DNA of 64,000 bases from NCBI GenBank assembly GCA_050299175.1, contig JBNKVM010000009.1, positions 62,001 to 126,000 on the forward strand, in the 5' to 3' direction. The notes beneath the pieces were generated by a model. That model made no database searches and had not been told where the DNA came from. It was given only the letters and a program-made list of their open reading frames with translations. A program made the translations under genes and the position numbers. The stretch is from JAPHTQ01 sp050299175. GTDB lineage: Bacteria > Pseudomonadota > Gammaproteobacteria > Thiohalomonadales > Thiohalomonadaceae. Shown piece by piece: positions 26,555-34,429 of this stretch (the first letter of the stretch is position 1; every line of letters begins with the position of its first letter).

Positions 26555-26633
26555 GCTTCCATCCTGTTAACTTCTGTGTTGTTTGCCGTGCAGCAGGCAA
26601 TATTGGGTCATTACACTACTTCACAAGCGCTGT

Positions 26634-27233
26634 TCAGCCAGCTTGCGCCGCCTGGAGTTGTTCCGGCGTGTTGATATTGGCAAAGGCGTGGGGCTGATCG
26701 GTGTAGTCTACGGCGCTATGACTCTGCTGTTGATACCAGTCCATGACTTTGCGTCCACCTGCTTCCAGATAAGTTCTCAGACCCTTTGCCAGTTTGCGCG
26801 AGGTCAGCATGATGACCGGATGCAGGCGTTCGCCGTCATTGACCGTGCAGACCTCAGTGCCACTTTGTTGCAACTTTTCAAACAGTCGCGATACCAGATC
26901 CGTAGGCAGATAAGGAGTATCGCAGGGAACGCTAAGGACATATTCACTGTCGCCCTTTTCCATGGCACTGAGTAGTCCGGCCAGAGGGCCGAGTTTGCCG
27001 GGCAGCGTATCTTGCAGCAATGGATAGCCGAAACGACGGTATTCGTTACAGTGGTCATTGCAGTTCAGCAGCAGGTTTCTGCTTTGTGGTTTCAGTCGTT
27101 CAATGACATGGGCTATGAGAGGTATGCCGTGGAGTAATTGCAGGCCTTTGTCATGGCCTTGCATACGCCGACTGCTGCCGCCAGCGAGGATCACCACGGT
27201 GACATCATAGTTGGTGTTTTGGCTGGGCTGCAT
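26634..27233 (-). CDS. mobA: Molybdenum cofactor guanylyltransferase MobA
   Basis: Attaches GMP to Mo-molybdopterin to give Mo-MGD. 199 residues, normal length. The nucleotidyltransferase signature LAGGSSRRMQGHDKGLQLL (about 16-34) carries the GTP-binding glycine loop and the catalytic Arg/Lys. LSVPCDTPYLP (about 98-108) is the metal-binding Asp region, and NINTPEQL lies near the C-terminus. It is upstream of moeA on the same strand, and divergent from the Nudix gene across about 90 bases that must hold both promoters. Confidence 0.95.
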   Translation of the reverse strand: MQPSQNTNYDVTVVILAGGSSRRMQGHDKGLQLLHGIPLIAHVIERLKPQSRNLLLNCNDHCNEYRRFGYPLLQDTLPGKLGPLAGLLSAMEKGDSEYVLSVPCDTPYLPTDLVSRLFEKLQQSGTEVCTVNDGERLHPVIMLTSRKLAKGLRTYLEAGGRKVMDWYQQQSHSAVDYTDQPHAFANINTPEQLQAAQAG

Positions 27234-27325
27234 TATTGTCGGATCATAGAGATATAAAGCATGTATCGATTATACCCGTAGCGGCCTGATGAAACAGTCC
27301 GTTGTAGCTGTTGAGGGGGAGAAGG

Positions 27326-27949
27326 ATGAAAACCAGACGGGGCCCGAAAGAGGCGGATGTTGAGATTGTTGAAAAACAGGAGTGTTATCGGGGGTTTTTC
27401 CGCCTGGAAAAGTATCATCTGCGTCATCGCCTTTATAGCGGGGAGATGAGTGGCGCGATTAGCCGCGAATTGCTCGAGCGGGGGCATGCCGCAGCGCTGT
27501 TACCCTATGACCCGATACGCGATGAGGTGGTGGTGCTGGAACAGTTCCGTATCGGCGCCCTGTATGAAGAGGAAGGGGCCTGGTTGACCGAGATCGTGGC
27601 GGGGATGATTGGTCCTGGTGAGACTCCGGAAGAGGTCGTACGCAGGGAGGCAGTCGAGGAGGCAGGGTGTATCGTGCATGAGCTGGAGCCGATTTGTGAG
27701 TATCTGGTCAGTCCCGGCAGTTCCTCAGAACGGATGAGCTTGTTTTGCGGCAGGGTAGATAGTAGCGGTGTGGGCGGTGTGCACGGGCTGGATGAGGAAG
27801 ATGAGGACATCCTGGCGCGGGCAATCCCCTTCGCTGAGTTCTGGCAGGGGTGTCTCGAAGGGCAGTTAAACACGGCGATACCGATCATTGCTGCTTACTG
27901 GCTGTCGATGCACCGTGATCGACTTCGCACAATTTGGGGCCAAGGCTAG
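27326..27949 (+). CDS. nudF: ADP-ribose pyrophosphatase (Nudix)
   Basis: 207 residues. The start is the ATG at 27326 rather than a TTG five codons upstream. The Nudix box GETPEEVVRREAVEEAGC (about 98-115) is intact, and the downstream stretch YLVSPGSSSERMSLFCGRVD is the ADP-ribose-recognition region of the NudF/ADPRase family (proline about 15 residues after the box). It cleaves ADP-ribose to AMP and ribose 5-phosphate, limiting free ADP-ribose. Divergent from mobA; unrelated to the signalling genes that follow. Confidence 0.9.
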   Translation: MKTRRGPKEADVEIVEKQECYRGFFRLEKYHLRHRLYSGEMSGAISRELLERGHAAALLPYDPIRDEVVVLEQFRIGALYEEEGAWLTEIVAGMIGPGETPEEVVRREAVEEAGCIVHELEPICEYLVSPGSSSERMSLFCGRVDSSGVGGVHGLDEEDEDILARAIPFAEFWQGCLEGQLNTAIPIIAAYWLSMHRDRLRTIWGQG

Positions 27950-28019
27950 CCCCTGGCGCTTTTCATCCCACTACTTGGGGACTATAGTTCCGATATAAGC
28001 ACCATGAAGTGAGATAACG

Positions 28020-28247
28020 ATGGAAATCAACAACGCAATGACTACGGCGGTCAACGGTATCAAGCGCGAGCTTGATGAGTTGGAGCGTAATGCCGATGAA
28101 GTTGCACGCGCTTCCAACGGTGAAGGTGGTGATGTGGCGAAGCCGCTGGTTGAGAGCAAGATCAACCAGCATAACGTGGAAGCCAATGTCAAAATGGTTA
28201 AAACCATGGATGAGGTGTTGGGTACGCTGCTGGATGAAAAGGCGTGA
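28020..28247 (+). CDS. Tiny protein resembling the terminal regions of flagellar rod proteins
   Basis: 75 residues. The N-terminal helix MEINNAMTTAVNGIKRELDE and the C-terminal helix INQHNVEANVKMVKTMDEVL with GTLLDEK resemble the terminal coiled-coil segments of flagellar rod/hook proteins (FlgB, FlgC, FlgE), where MVELIMAQRAYEAN-like helices end the chain. Here they are joined directly by a short Gly-rich link (SNGEGGDVAKPLV), so the central domain is missing altogether. It could be a stand-alone rod-like coiled-coil protein or a decayed fragment, but the intact ORF and ribosome-binding site argue for a real gene. It precedes HDOD and GGDEF signalling genes by 31 bases. Confidence 0.6.
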   Translation: MEINNAMTTAVNGIKRELDELERNADEVARASNGEGGDVAKPLVESKINQHNVEANVKMVKTMDEVLGTLLDEKA

Positions 28248-28278
28248 CCCGGATATTCCCGCGAGCGGATTGAGGTAA

Positions 28279-29163
28279 ATGGAGTCAGTCATCCACACCG
28301 CGCTGGAAACCCGTCTGGAAGTACAGAAACTCAATTCGTTACCCGCCATGTCACTGGTTGTAAACCAGTTTCTCGACGCCTGTGCGGATAGCGAGGTTGC
28401 CATCGAGCGACTGGCAAAAATCATCGAAAAAGACCCCGCCCTGTTGGCACGTATCATTGGTGTTGCCAACTCCGCCTTCTATTCTCCACCTGAGCCCATT
28501 GCCACAGCGGAAGAAGCGATTTTCCAGGTGTTGGGGATCGACATGGCGAAAAGTCTGGCGCTGGGAATTGTTCTTAGCGGTCCGTTCGACGCCAGCAAGT
28601 GTCCACAGTTTCCACTGGGAACCTTCTGGCTGGAGAGCGTGATCACCGCTACCGTGGCCCACGATCTGGTGCCGTTGCTGAAAGTCGATGAAAAAATTAC
28701 CCCGGGAGACGCCTATCTTGCGGGATTGCTTCACTCCTTTGGCATGCTGGTATTGGTACATCTCTATCCAGACGAGATGAATACAATTATCAGCAAAAGT
28801 CAGGGATGCTGCAGCTCGATGGAATTGATTCATGAAGAGCGTGAGGCACTACAGACCGATCATCTCGAAGTTGGTGCCTGGCTCGGGCGTAAATGGCATC
28901 TGCCTGAGAAAATTGTGCTGGTCATGGAAAATTATCTCAATCCGGAATATCAAGGGATTGCCAGACGTCTGGTCTCGTTGGTCAATTTCGCTATCCGTTG
29001 GGCCGCTGCGGTATTGCCGGATAATCCGGACACAGTGCGTCCTGATGTGTCGGAACTGTCTGATCTTGGCGTTGCGTCGGAGCGGGCAGAAGCGGCATTG
29101 AGTAATATTTTTGCAGCGCTAGACGATTTGCGTGTTTTGGCACGTGAATTTACCAAAGGGTGA
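28279..29163 (+). CDS. HDOD-domain signalling protein
   Basis: 294 residues. The HDOD domain (about 18-215) is recognised from LNSLPAMSLVVNQFLDAC, LARIIGVANSAFYSPPEPIA, ILGIDMAKSLALG-like segments and YLAGLLHSFGMLVL. HDOD proteins resemble HD phosphohydrolases but lack the metal residues and act as regulatory or scaffolding modules in motility, chemotaxis and c-di-GMP circuits. No receiver or output domain is fused. It overlaps the diguanylate cyclase region by four bases if the latter starts at its GTG, so the two are co-expressed. Confidence 0.88.
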   Translation: MESVIHTALETRLEVQKLNSLPAMSLVVNQFLDACADSEVAIERLAKIIEKDPALLARIIGVANSAFYSPPEPIATAEEAIFQVLGIDMAKSLALGIVLSGPFDASKCPQFPLGTFWLESVITATVAHDLVPLLKVDEKITPGDAYLAGLLHSFGMLVLVHLYPDEMNTIISKSQGCCSSMELIHEEREALQTDHLEVGAWLGRKWHLPEKIVLVMENYLNPEYQGIARRLVSLVNFAIRWAAAVLPDNPDTVRPDVSELSDLGVASERAEAALSNIFAALDDLRVLAREFTKG

Positions 29164-29168
29164 TCGGT

Positions 29169-30374
29169 ATGGACACCAAACCCTTCGTCGAGGCTTATCA
29201 GGGACTCAACAGTAGTTATCTTAAGCTTATCGACTCACTTTCCGCGCTACGCGCTCTCTCATCCATCGCGATTCAATCCAGCAGCGATCAAGATCTGCTC
29301 GATCACGCATTGACCGTGCTGGTGGCAAACCAGGATATGGAGCGTTGCTCCATCTATCTGTTGCACGATGGCATATTGACCATTACCGCCGGGATGGACT
29401 GGGCGGATCTGATCTCCGTTGCCCAGGGGGCAGAGCGTACCAGCTATCAGCAAATTACTGAGTTTCAGCTTGGCGAGGGAATAGTCGGGCTCGCCGCACA
29501 GAGAGGTGAACTACAACATTGCAAGGATTGCTCCAGCGATACACGTTTTCTACCGCATACCGAGATGGTGAAACACAGCGGTCAGGTGGCTGTGATCGGT
29601 TCCATCATCAGCGTGCCGATTATCGGTGCCGACGGGGTGTTGGGAGTGCTCAACGTTTCCCATCCCCATGCAAATTATTTTGACGAAGGACATGAACGAA
29701 CGCTGCGTATTTTTTGCAATATTCTGGGGCAGTTGTTGGTCAATAATCGCCTGATCCATCAGATGGATGAATTGGTGCAAGAGCGTACTCGTCAATTGCA
29801 ACTGGCGCTAAGCGATGCCGAAGAGCTAAAGCAGCGCTATGAAATGCTGTCGATTATCGACGATCTGACCCAGTTGCATAATCGACGTTTCTTTTTCCCC
29901 GAGGCACGCGCCGCGCTCGCCCGTTCCATCCGCAAGCAGGAGCCGTTCGCGGTACTGCTTATGGACGTCGACAAATTTAAGGATGTGAATGACAATTATG
30001 GTCATGCAGTCGGTGACCAAGTGCTACGTCAGGTAGCGAGTGAGCTGAACTCGAGAATTCGTGAAGGGGATATCCTGGCGCGTTTCGGCGGCGAGGAGTT
30101 TATTTTTGCTTTGCCGAATACCAGCCATGAGGGGGCAAAGCTGCTTGCCGAGCGGATACGGGAACGGATAAAGGAACACGTCTGGGATAGTACAGGAAAT
30201 ATCCTGCATATCACCCTGAGTGTTGGGGTTACCGATGTGGTGGATTATGAAGAGAGCGATACACAAAAGTTGCTGGATATCCTGATCATGCAGGCCGACA
30301 AGGCGCTCTATTACTGTAAGCACAACGGTCGGGATCAGGTGCGTGCCTATGCCGAGATCGCCGACAAGTTATAG
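29169..30374 (+). CDS. GAF-GGDEF diguanylate cyclase
   Basis: 401 residues from the ATG at 29169, with AAAGGG spaced correctly; a GTG nine bases earlier is possible. A GAF sensor domain (about 30-195; MERCSIYLLHDGILTITAGM, IISVPIIGADGVLGVLNVSH) is followed by a coiled-coil linker and a GGDEF domain (about 235-400). The active site is FGGEEF in ILARFGGEEFIFALP. The metal-site aspartates are in LLMDVDKFKDVNDNYGHAVG. It makes cyclic di-GMP from two GTP. No RxxD inhibitory site is evident right before the motif. It is the catalytic partner of the HDOD gene and a possible source of signal for the PilZ gene in the window. Its stop overlaps the convergent PfkB gene by six bases. Confidence 0.93.
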   Translation: MDTKPFVEAYQGLNSSYLKLIDSLSALRALSSIAIQSSSDQDLLDHALTVLVANQDMERCSIYLLHDGILTITAGMDWADLISVAQGAERTSYQQITEFQLGEGIVGLAAQRGELQHCKDCSSDTRFLPHTEMVKHSGQVAVIGSIISVPIIGADGVLGVLNVSHPHANYFDEGHERTLRIFCNILGQLLVNNRLIHQMDELVQERTRQLQLALSDAEELKQRYEMLSIIDDLTQLHNRRFFFPEARAALARSIRKQEPFAVLLMDVDKFKDVNDNYGHAVGDQVLRQVASELNSRIREGDILARFGGEEFIFALPNTSHEGAKLLAERIRERIKEHVWDSTGNILHITLSVGVTDVVDYEESDTQKLLDILIMQADKALYYCKHNGRDQVRAYAEIADKL

Positions 30375-31244
30375 TTTAGTCTGATCCAGTTTTAGACCAA
30401 GAATTCCGCATTTTATCCCCGCCAAACGTGTTGCTGCCTGTAACGCATCCTCCAGTCTATCTCCCTCCACTAATCGATCGATGATTCCTGCATTGAAGGT
30501 ATCACCGGCCCCCAGAGTATCGATGATCTGCGCGGGTTGATGCGCGGCGGCGTGGAAACTCTCTCCATCACTATCTCGCGCCCATGCCCCCTCTTTGCCC
30601 CAGGTACAGCTGAGCATGATTGATGGCAGTGAGGTGGCGAACTGCTGCAGGAAAGAGACCGCATCCTCGTAGCCCTGTTGCACTGCATAGTCGCGGGAGA
30701 AGAGCAGCAGATCGGCCAGCGACATCAGTCGCTCCATACCCTGTCGATGTTTCTCCACTTCCAATGAGATAAAAAGTTGTGGCGCCTGTTCTCTGGCACG
30801 TCGCATCATGCTCTCTAGTTGTTCGACATTTCGTCCTTCGAAGTGAAGCCAGTCAAAGTTATCGAGGTTGATTGAAGCGAAGGACTCATAGGGATACTCG
30901 GGTAGATCGCGGTAGTGGACAATGGTGCGACTACCGTTCTCACGACTGCGGACGATGTAGGAGGTCGGCACCTTACCTTCAGCAATCGTATGCACCTGAT
31001 CCAGATTAACGCCATAGTGCAACAGGTCGGCGCGGATCAATCCACCATCGGGTTCCTGCGCCAGGGTTCCTGCCCAATGGCACTCATGACCTAGCTGACT
31101 CAGTACCACGGCGGTATTGGCAGCATTACCGCCACGGGTGATCTGTTGTGCGCAGGCACGGACCTCCTGATCCTCTTTGGGATAGCATTCGACACTGTTC
31201 ACGATATCCAGGGTGGCGTTGCCGACGATGAGAATGCGCGCCAT
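30369..31244 (-). CDS. PfkB-family sugar kinase
   Basis: 291 residues. The N-terminal glycine pair lies in QITRGGNAANTAVVLSQLG (about 33-51), and the C-terminal catalytic motif DTLGAGDTFNAGIIDRLVEG (about 247-266) contains the catalytic Asp. The family includes ribokinase, ketohexokinase and adenosine kinase. The size and GGNAANTA motif fit a ketohexokinase-like member, but the substrate is not determined. It starts only three bases after the queG stop on the same strand and is probably transcribed with it. Confidence 0.88.
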   Translation of the reverse strand: MARILIVGNATLDIVNSVECYPKEDQEVRACAQQITRGGNAANTAVVLSQLGHECHWAGTLAQEPDGGLIRADLLHYGVNLDQVHTIAEGKVPTSYIVRSRENGSRTIVHYRDLPEYPYESFASINLDNFDWLHFEGRNVEQLESMMRRAREQAPQLFISLEVEKHRQGMERLMSLADLLLFSRDYAVQQGYEDAVSFLQQFATSLPSIMLSCTWGKEGAWARDSDGESFHAAAHQPAQIIDTLGAGDTFNAGIIDRLVEGDRLEDALQAATRLAGIKCGILGLKLDQTKL

Positions 31245-31247
31245 GGG

Positions 31248-32321
31248 TTACCTTTTCTTTGTCTGTTGTTGTGTCAGTGCCCACGCCACATGCTCACGCA
31301 CCAGGGCGGATGGATGAGTGTTACGTGTCTCCAGAGTAGCGACGATGATTTCGCTGTAGGGAGCATTGCCCAGGGCCACCGCACAGTTTCGCAACCACCT
31401 TTCATGACCAAGGCGGCGTATTGCCGAGCCTTCAGTACGCTGCAGAAAGGTCTCCTCATCCCAGCGGAACAGTTCCAGCAGTTTTGGTGCATCGAGATTG
31501 TGCCGTGGCATGAAATCGTTCTCCTGACTGGTAGAAGCGAAACGATTCCAGGGACAGATCAGCTGGCAGTCATCGCAACCGTAGATGCGGTTGCCGAGTA
31601 GCGATCGCAGTGATTCGGGAATGTTGCCGTGGTGCTCGATGGTTAGGTAGGAAATACAGCGTCGTGCATCGACCACATAGGGTTCGACGATGGCTGCGGT
31701 GGGGCAGATATCGATACAGGCGCTGCACTTGCCGCAGTGTGCAATGATGGGTTTATCGGCGGGTAGCGGCAGATTGGTATAGATCTCGCCGAGAAAAAAC
31801 CACGAGCCGTGTTGTCGCTGTAGCAGATTACTATGTTTACCGATCCAGCCGAGTCCTGCCTGTGCGGCCAGTGGTTTTTCCAGTACCGGGGCGCTATCGA
31901 CGAAGACACGATAGTGGAAATCGCCAATCTCTGCATTAATTCGGTCAGCCAGTTGCTGCAGTCGTTTACGCAGGACTTTGTGATAATCGCGTCCCAGGGC
32001 GTAGCGTGAGAGGTAGCCCAGTTGCGGATCATTCAGTACCGACCATGCATCGGCGGCATCGGGCAGGTAGTCCATGCGTGCGCAGATCACGCTAAGGGTC
32101 CCCGGCTCCAGTTCGGCGGGGCGGCTGCGCTTGCTGCCGTGTTCCGTCATGTAGGCCATTTCACCGTGAAAACCTTTGCTTAACCAGTGATTGAATTTTG
32201 TCTCTGCGTCATCCAGTTCGATGCCGCTAATACCGATCTGCTGAAAACCCAGTTCTTCGCCCCAGGTGCGAATCTGATTCAGCAGTTCTTCGGCGTTAAA
32301 TTGTTTCTGTGTCTGCGACAT
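31248..32321 (-). CDS. queG: Epoxyqueuosine reductase
   Basis: Last step of queuosine synthesis in tRNA: cobalamin-dependent reduction of epoxyqueuosine. 357 residues. The N-terminal DUF1730/cobalamin-binding domain is followed by a bacterial ferredoxin module with CGKCSACIDICPTAAI (about 195-210) and CDDCQLICPWNRF (about 246-258), giving two 4Fe-4S clusters, then a C-terminal HEAT-like repeat (RRLGHERWLRNCAVALGNAP). It diverges from nnr with only 18 bases between start codons, as yjeS and yjeF do in E. coli. Confidence 0.96.
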   Translation of the reverse strand: MSQTQKQFNAEELLNQIRTWGEELGFQQIGISGIELDDAETKFNHWLSKGFHGEMAYMTEHGSKRSRPAELEPGTLSVICARMDYLPDAADAWSVLNDPQLGYLSRYALGRDYHKVLRKRLQQLADRINAEIGDFHYRVFVDSAPVLEKPLAAQAGLGWIGKHSNLLQRQHGSWFFLGEIYTNLPLPADKPIIAHCGKCSACIDICPTAAIVEPYVVDARRCISYLTIEHHGNIPESLRSLLGNRIYGCDDCQLICPWNRFASTSQENDFMPRHNLDAPKLLELFRWDEETFLQRTEGSAIRRLGHERWLRNCAVALGNAPYSEIIVATLETRNTHPSALVREHVAWALTQQQTKKR

Positions 32322-32339
32322 AGCCGCTATGATACGCCC

Positions 32340-33818
32340 ATGAAAGGATTACCCCATAACCTCTATCGCGCGGAGCAGGTACGCGAGCTCGATCGGCTGG
32401 CTATCGAATATTACGGTATCGCTGGCTATTCATTGATGACCAAGGCGGGTCAGGCTGTTTTTGAACAGATACGCACCCGTTGGCCGCGAGTGCGCAGCAT
32501 CGCGGTACTTTGCGGCGGCGGCAATAACGGCGGCGATGGCTATGTGGTCGCACGTCTGGCGCGACTTGCCGGTCTGGAAGTTGAGCTGCACCAACTCGTT
32601 GACCCGGAAAGACTGAAGGGTGATGCGCGTCGTGCTTACGAGGATGCGGTGGCCGCAGCGGTGTCGATGATCAACTATGACGGTCAACGCATCGACGGTT
32701 TCGATCTGATTGTCGATGCCATGCTCGGTACCGGCCTGGAAGGCGAGGTCGAAGGGGTGTGGCGCGAGGCCATCGAAGCGGTGAACGAGATCGGTTCACC
32801 AGTGGTGGCGGTAGATATTCCTTCCGGCCTGTCGGCAGATAGCGGCCGAGTGATGGGCGCTGCAGTACGCGCTGATCTGACAGTAAGTTTTATCGGACTC
32901 AAGCGTGGTCTGTTTACTGCCGATGGCCCGGATCATTGCGGCCAACTTCTCTTTTCCAGTCTTGAGGTCCCTGCCGAGGTTTACGGTCACCTGATTCCCG
33001 CTGCACGGCGTATCGATTATCGCCTGTTACAGCGCGAAATCCCGTTACGGAAGCGTAATAGCCATAAGGGCGACAATGGTCACGTACTGATCGTTGGTGG
33101 CGATCACGGTATGGGTGGCGCGGTGCGTCTGGCGGCAGAAGCCGCAGCCCGCTGCGGTGCCGGACTGGTGTCAGTGGCTACCCGCGAAGCGAACGTGGCA
33201 GCCATTACCGCCGCGCGACCTGAACTGATGTGTCACGCAGTGGAACAGCCCGCCCAACTGCGTGCCCTGCTGCGACGCGCCAATGTGGTGGCGATAGGTC
33301 CCGGCCTGGGGCAGGACCAATGGGGCAGGGCGATGATGGCGCTGATCCTGGAGAGCCGTCTGCCGCTGGTACTGGATGCGGATGCCCTTAACCTGCTGGC
33401 CACCGACCCGATGCGTCACGATAAGTGGGTGCTCACCCCACATCCGGGCGAGGCCGCGCGGATGCTGGGTTGCTCTACCTCCGATATCCAGCAGGATCGC
33501 TTTACCGCGGTCGCTTCACTGGAGGCGAGCTATGGTGGCGTAGTGGTGCTCAAGGGCTGCGGTAGTCTGATTCTGAGTGGGGATGGTGAGGTTGCCCTGT
33601 GTAGCGATGGTAATCCGGGCATGGCCTGTGGCGGTATGGGCGACCTGTTGACCGGCGTGATCGCCTCGCTGATTGCCCAGGGCATCGGCCTGCGCCAAGC
33701 GACGCGGCTGGGTGTGGCGTTGCATGCGGCGGCAGGCGACCTTGCCGGAGGCGAAGGCCAGCGTGGTATGCTCGCCAGCGATCTACTCCCTCATCTGCGG
33801 CAACTACTCAATTCCTGA
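32340..33818 (+). CDS. nnr: Bifunctional NAD(P)H-hydrate epimerase / ADP-dependent dehydratase
   Basis: Repairs hydrated NAD(P)H. 492 residues from the ATG at 32340; an upstream in-frame start would read antisense to queG. The N-terminal YjeF_N epimerase domain (about 1-215) has CGGGNNGGDGYVVARLA (about 57-73) and DIPSGLSADSG. The C-terminal dehydratase (about 230-490) has KGDNGHVLIVGGDHGMGGAV, LTPHPGEAARML and the ATP/ADP site NPGMACGGMGDLLTGVIASL. Both halves are complete. It is followed after three bases by tsaE, the usual order. Confidence 0.96.
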   Translation: MKGLPHNLYRAEQVRELDRLAIEYYGIAGYSLMTKAGQAVFEQIRTRWPRVRSIAVLCGGGNNGGDGYVVARLARLAGLEVELHQLVDPERLKGDARRAYEDAVAAAVSMINYDGQRIDGFDLIVDAMLGTGLEGEVEGVWREAIEAVNEIGSPVVAVDIPSGLSADSGRVMGAAVRADLTVSFIGLKRGLFTADGPDHCGQLLFSSLEVPAEVYGHLIPAARRIDYRLLQREIPLRKRNSHKGDNGHVLIVGGDHGMGGAVRLAAEAAARCGAGLVSVATREANVAAITAARPELMCHAVEQPAQLRALLRRANVVAIGPGLGQDQWGRAMMALILESRLPLVLDADALNLLATDPMRHDKWVLTPHPGEAARMLGCSTSDIQQDRFTAVASLEASYGGVVVLKGCGSLILSGDGEVALCSDGNPGMACGGMGDLLTGVIASLIAQGIGLRQATRLGVALHAAAGDLAGGEGQRGMLASDLLPHLRQLLNS

Positions 33819-33821
33819 ATC

Positions 33822-34298
33822 ATGTCTCACCGTTTTATCTGTCGCTTGGCCGATAGTGATGCCACCGAACACTTCGGCGCCGGTCTGGCCGCTGTCGTTC
33901 CTCCTGGTTCAGTGATCCACCTGCATGGTGAGTTGGGGGCGGGTAAGACTACCCTGGTGCGCGGTTTTCTCCATGCTCTCGGTCATTACGGCGCAGTAAA
34001 AAGTCCCACCTATACCCTGGTCGAGCCCTACCAACTGGGGGACCGCACCGTTTACCACTTCGATCTCTATCGTCTCGGTGACCCCGAGGAGTTGGAGTTT
34101 CTCGGTATTCGCGATTACTTCGACGGCAGCGCTATTTCTCTGGTGGAGTGGCCGGAGCGAGGCGCGGGAATCCTGCCGCCGCCCACCCTGGAAATTCACA
34201 TCGATTATCTGGAACAGGGACGCCAATTGGAAATGGCTGCTTCTGTTCCCCTGGAATCCAACCTGGAAAATGCCCTGCTAGTCCTCTGCAACCGCTGA
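33822..34298 (+). CDS. tsaE: tRNA threonylcarbamoyladenosine biosynthesis ATPase TsaE
   Basis: Partner of TsaB and TsaD in making t6A37 in ANN-decoding tRNAs. 158 residues, standard length. Walker A is GELGAGKTT (36-44). SPTYTLVEPY (about 61-70) and HFDLYRLGDPEELEFLG (about 78-94) are the signature segments, and LVEWPERG lies near 108. It lies between nnr and amiB as in E. coli. The 130 bases after it carry the amiB promoter. Confidence 0.96.
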   Translation: MSHRFICRLADSDATEHFGAGLAAVVPPGSVIHLHGELGAGKTTLVRGFLHALGHYGAVKSPTYTLVEPYQLGDRTVYHFDLYRLGDPEELEFLGIRDYFDGSAISLVEWPERGAGILPPPTLEIHIDYLEQGRQLEMAASVPLESNLENALLVLCNR

Positions 34299-34322
34299 TA
34301 AATGCTTGAATTTTTTCTGAAT

Positions 34323-34352
34323 TTGGTTAAAGTTACATCTAAAAGCTATAAT
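34323..34352 (+). promoter_or_regulatory. Sigma-70 promoter in front of amiB
   Basis: TTGGTT (34323-34328), 18 bases, then a perfect TATAAT (34347-34352), in AT-rich DNA. It would uncouple amiB and the genes after it from the nnr-tsaE unit. Confidence 0.6.
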
Positions 34353-34429
34353 TCATAGCAGATCAATACTGTAACTAACTGAATTCAAACAACTTACTAG
34401 TTGTTCAGCATGAGGAGGGGAGCGGGAAG

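Noticed and set aside
27950..28019. A sigma-28 or sigma-54 promoter before the rod-like small gene
   Set aside because: TTCCGATA is present, but there is no TAAA at 11 bases; no GG-N10-GC pattern of sigma-54 type was convincing.
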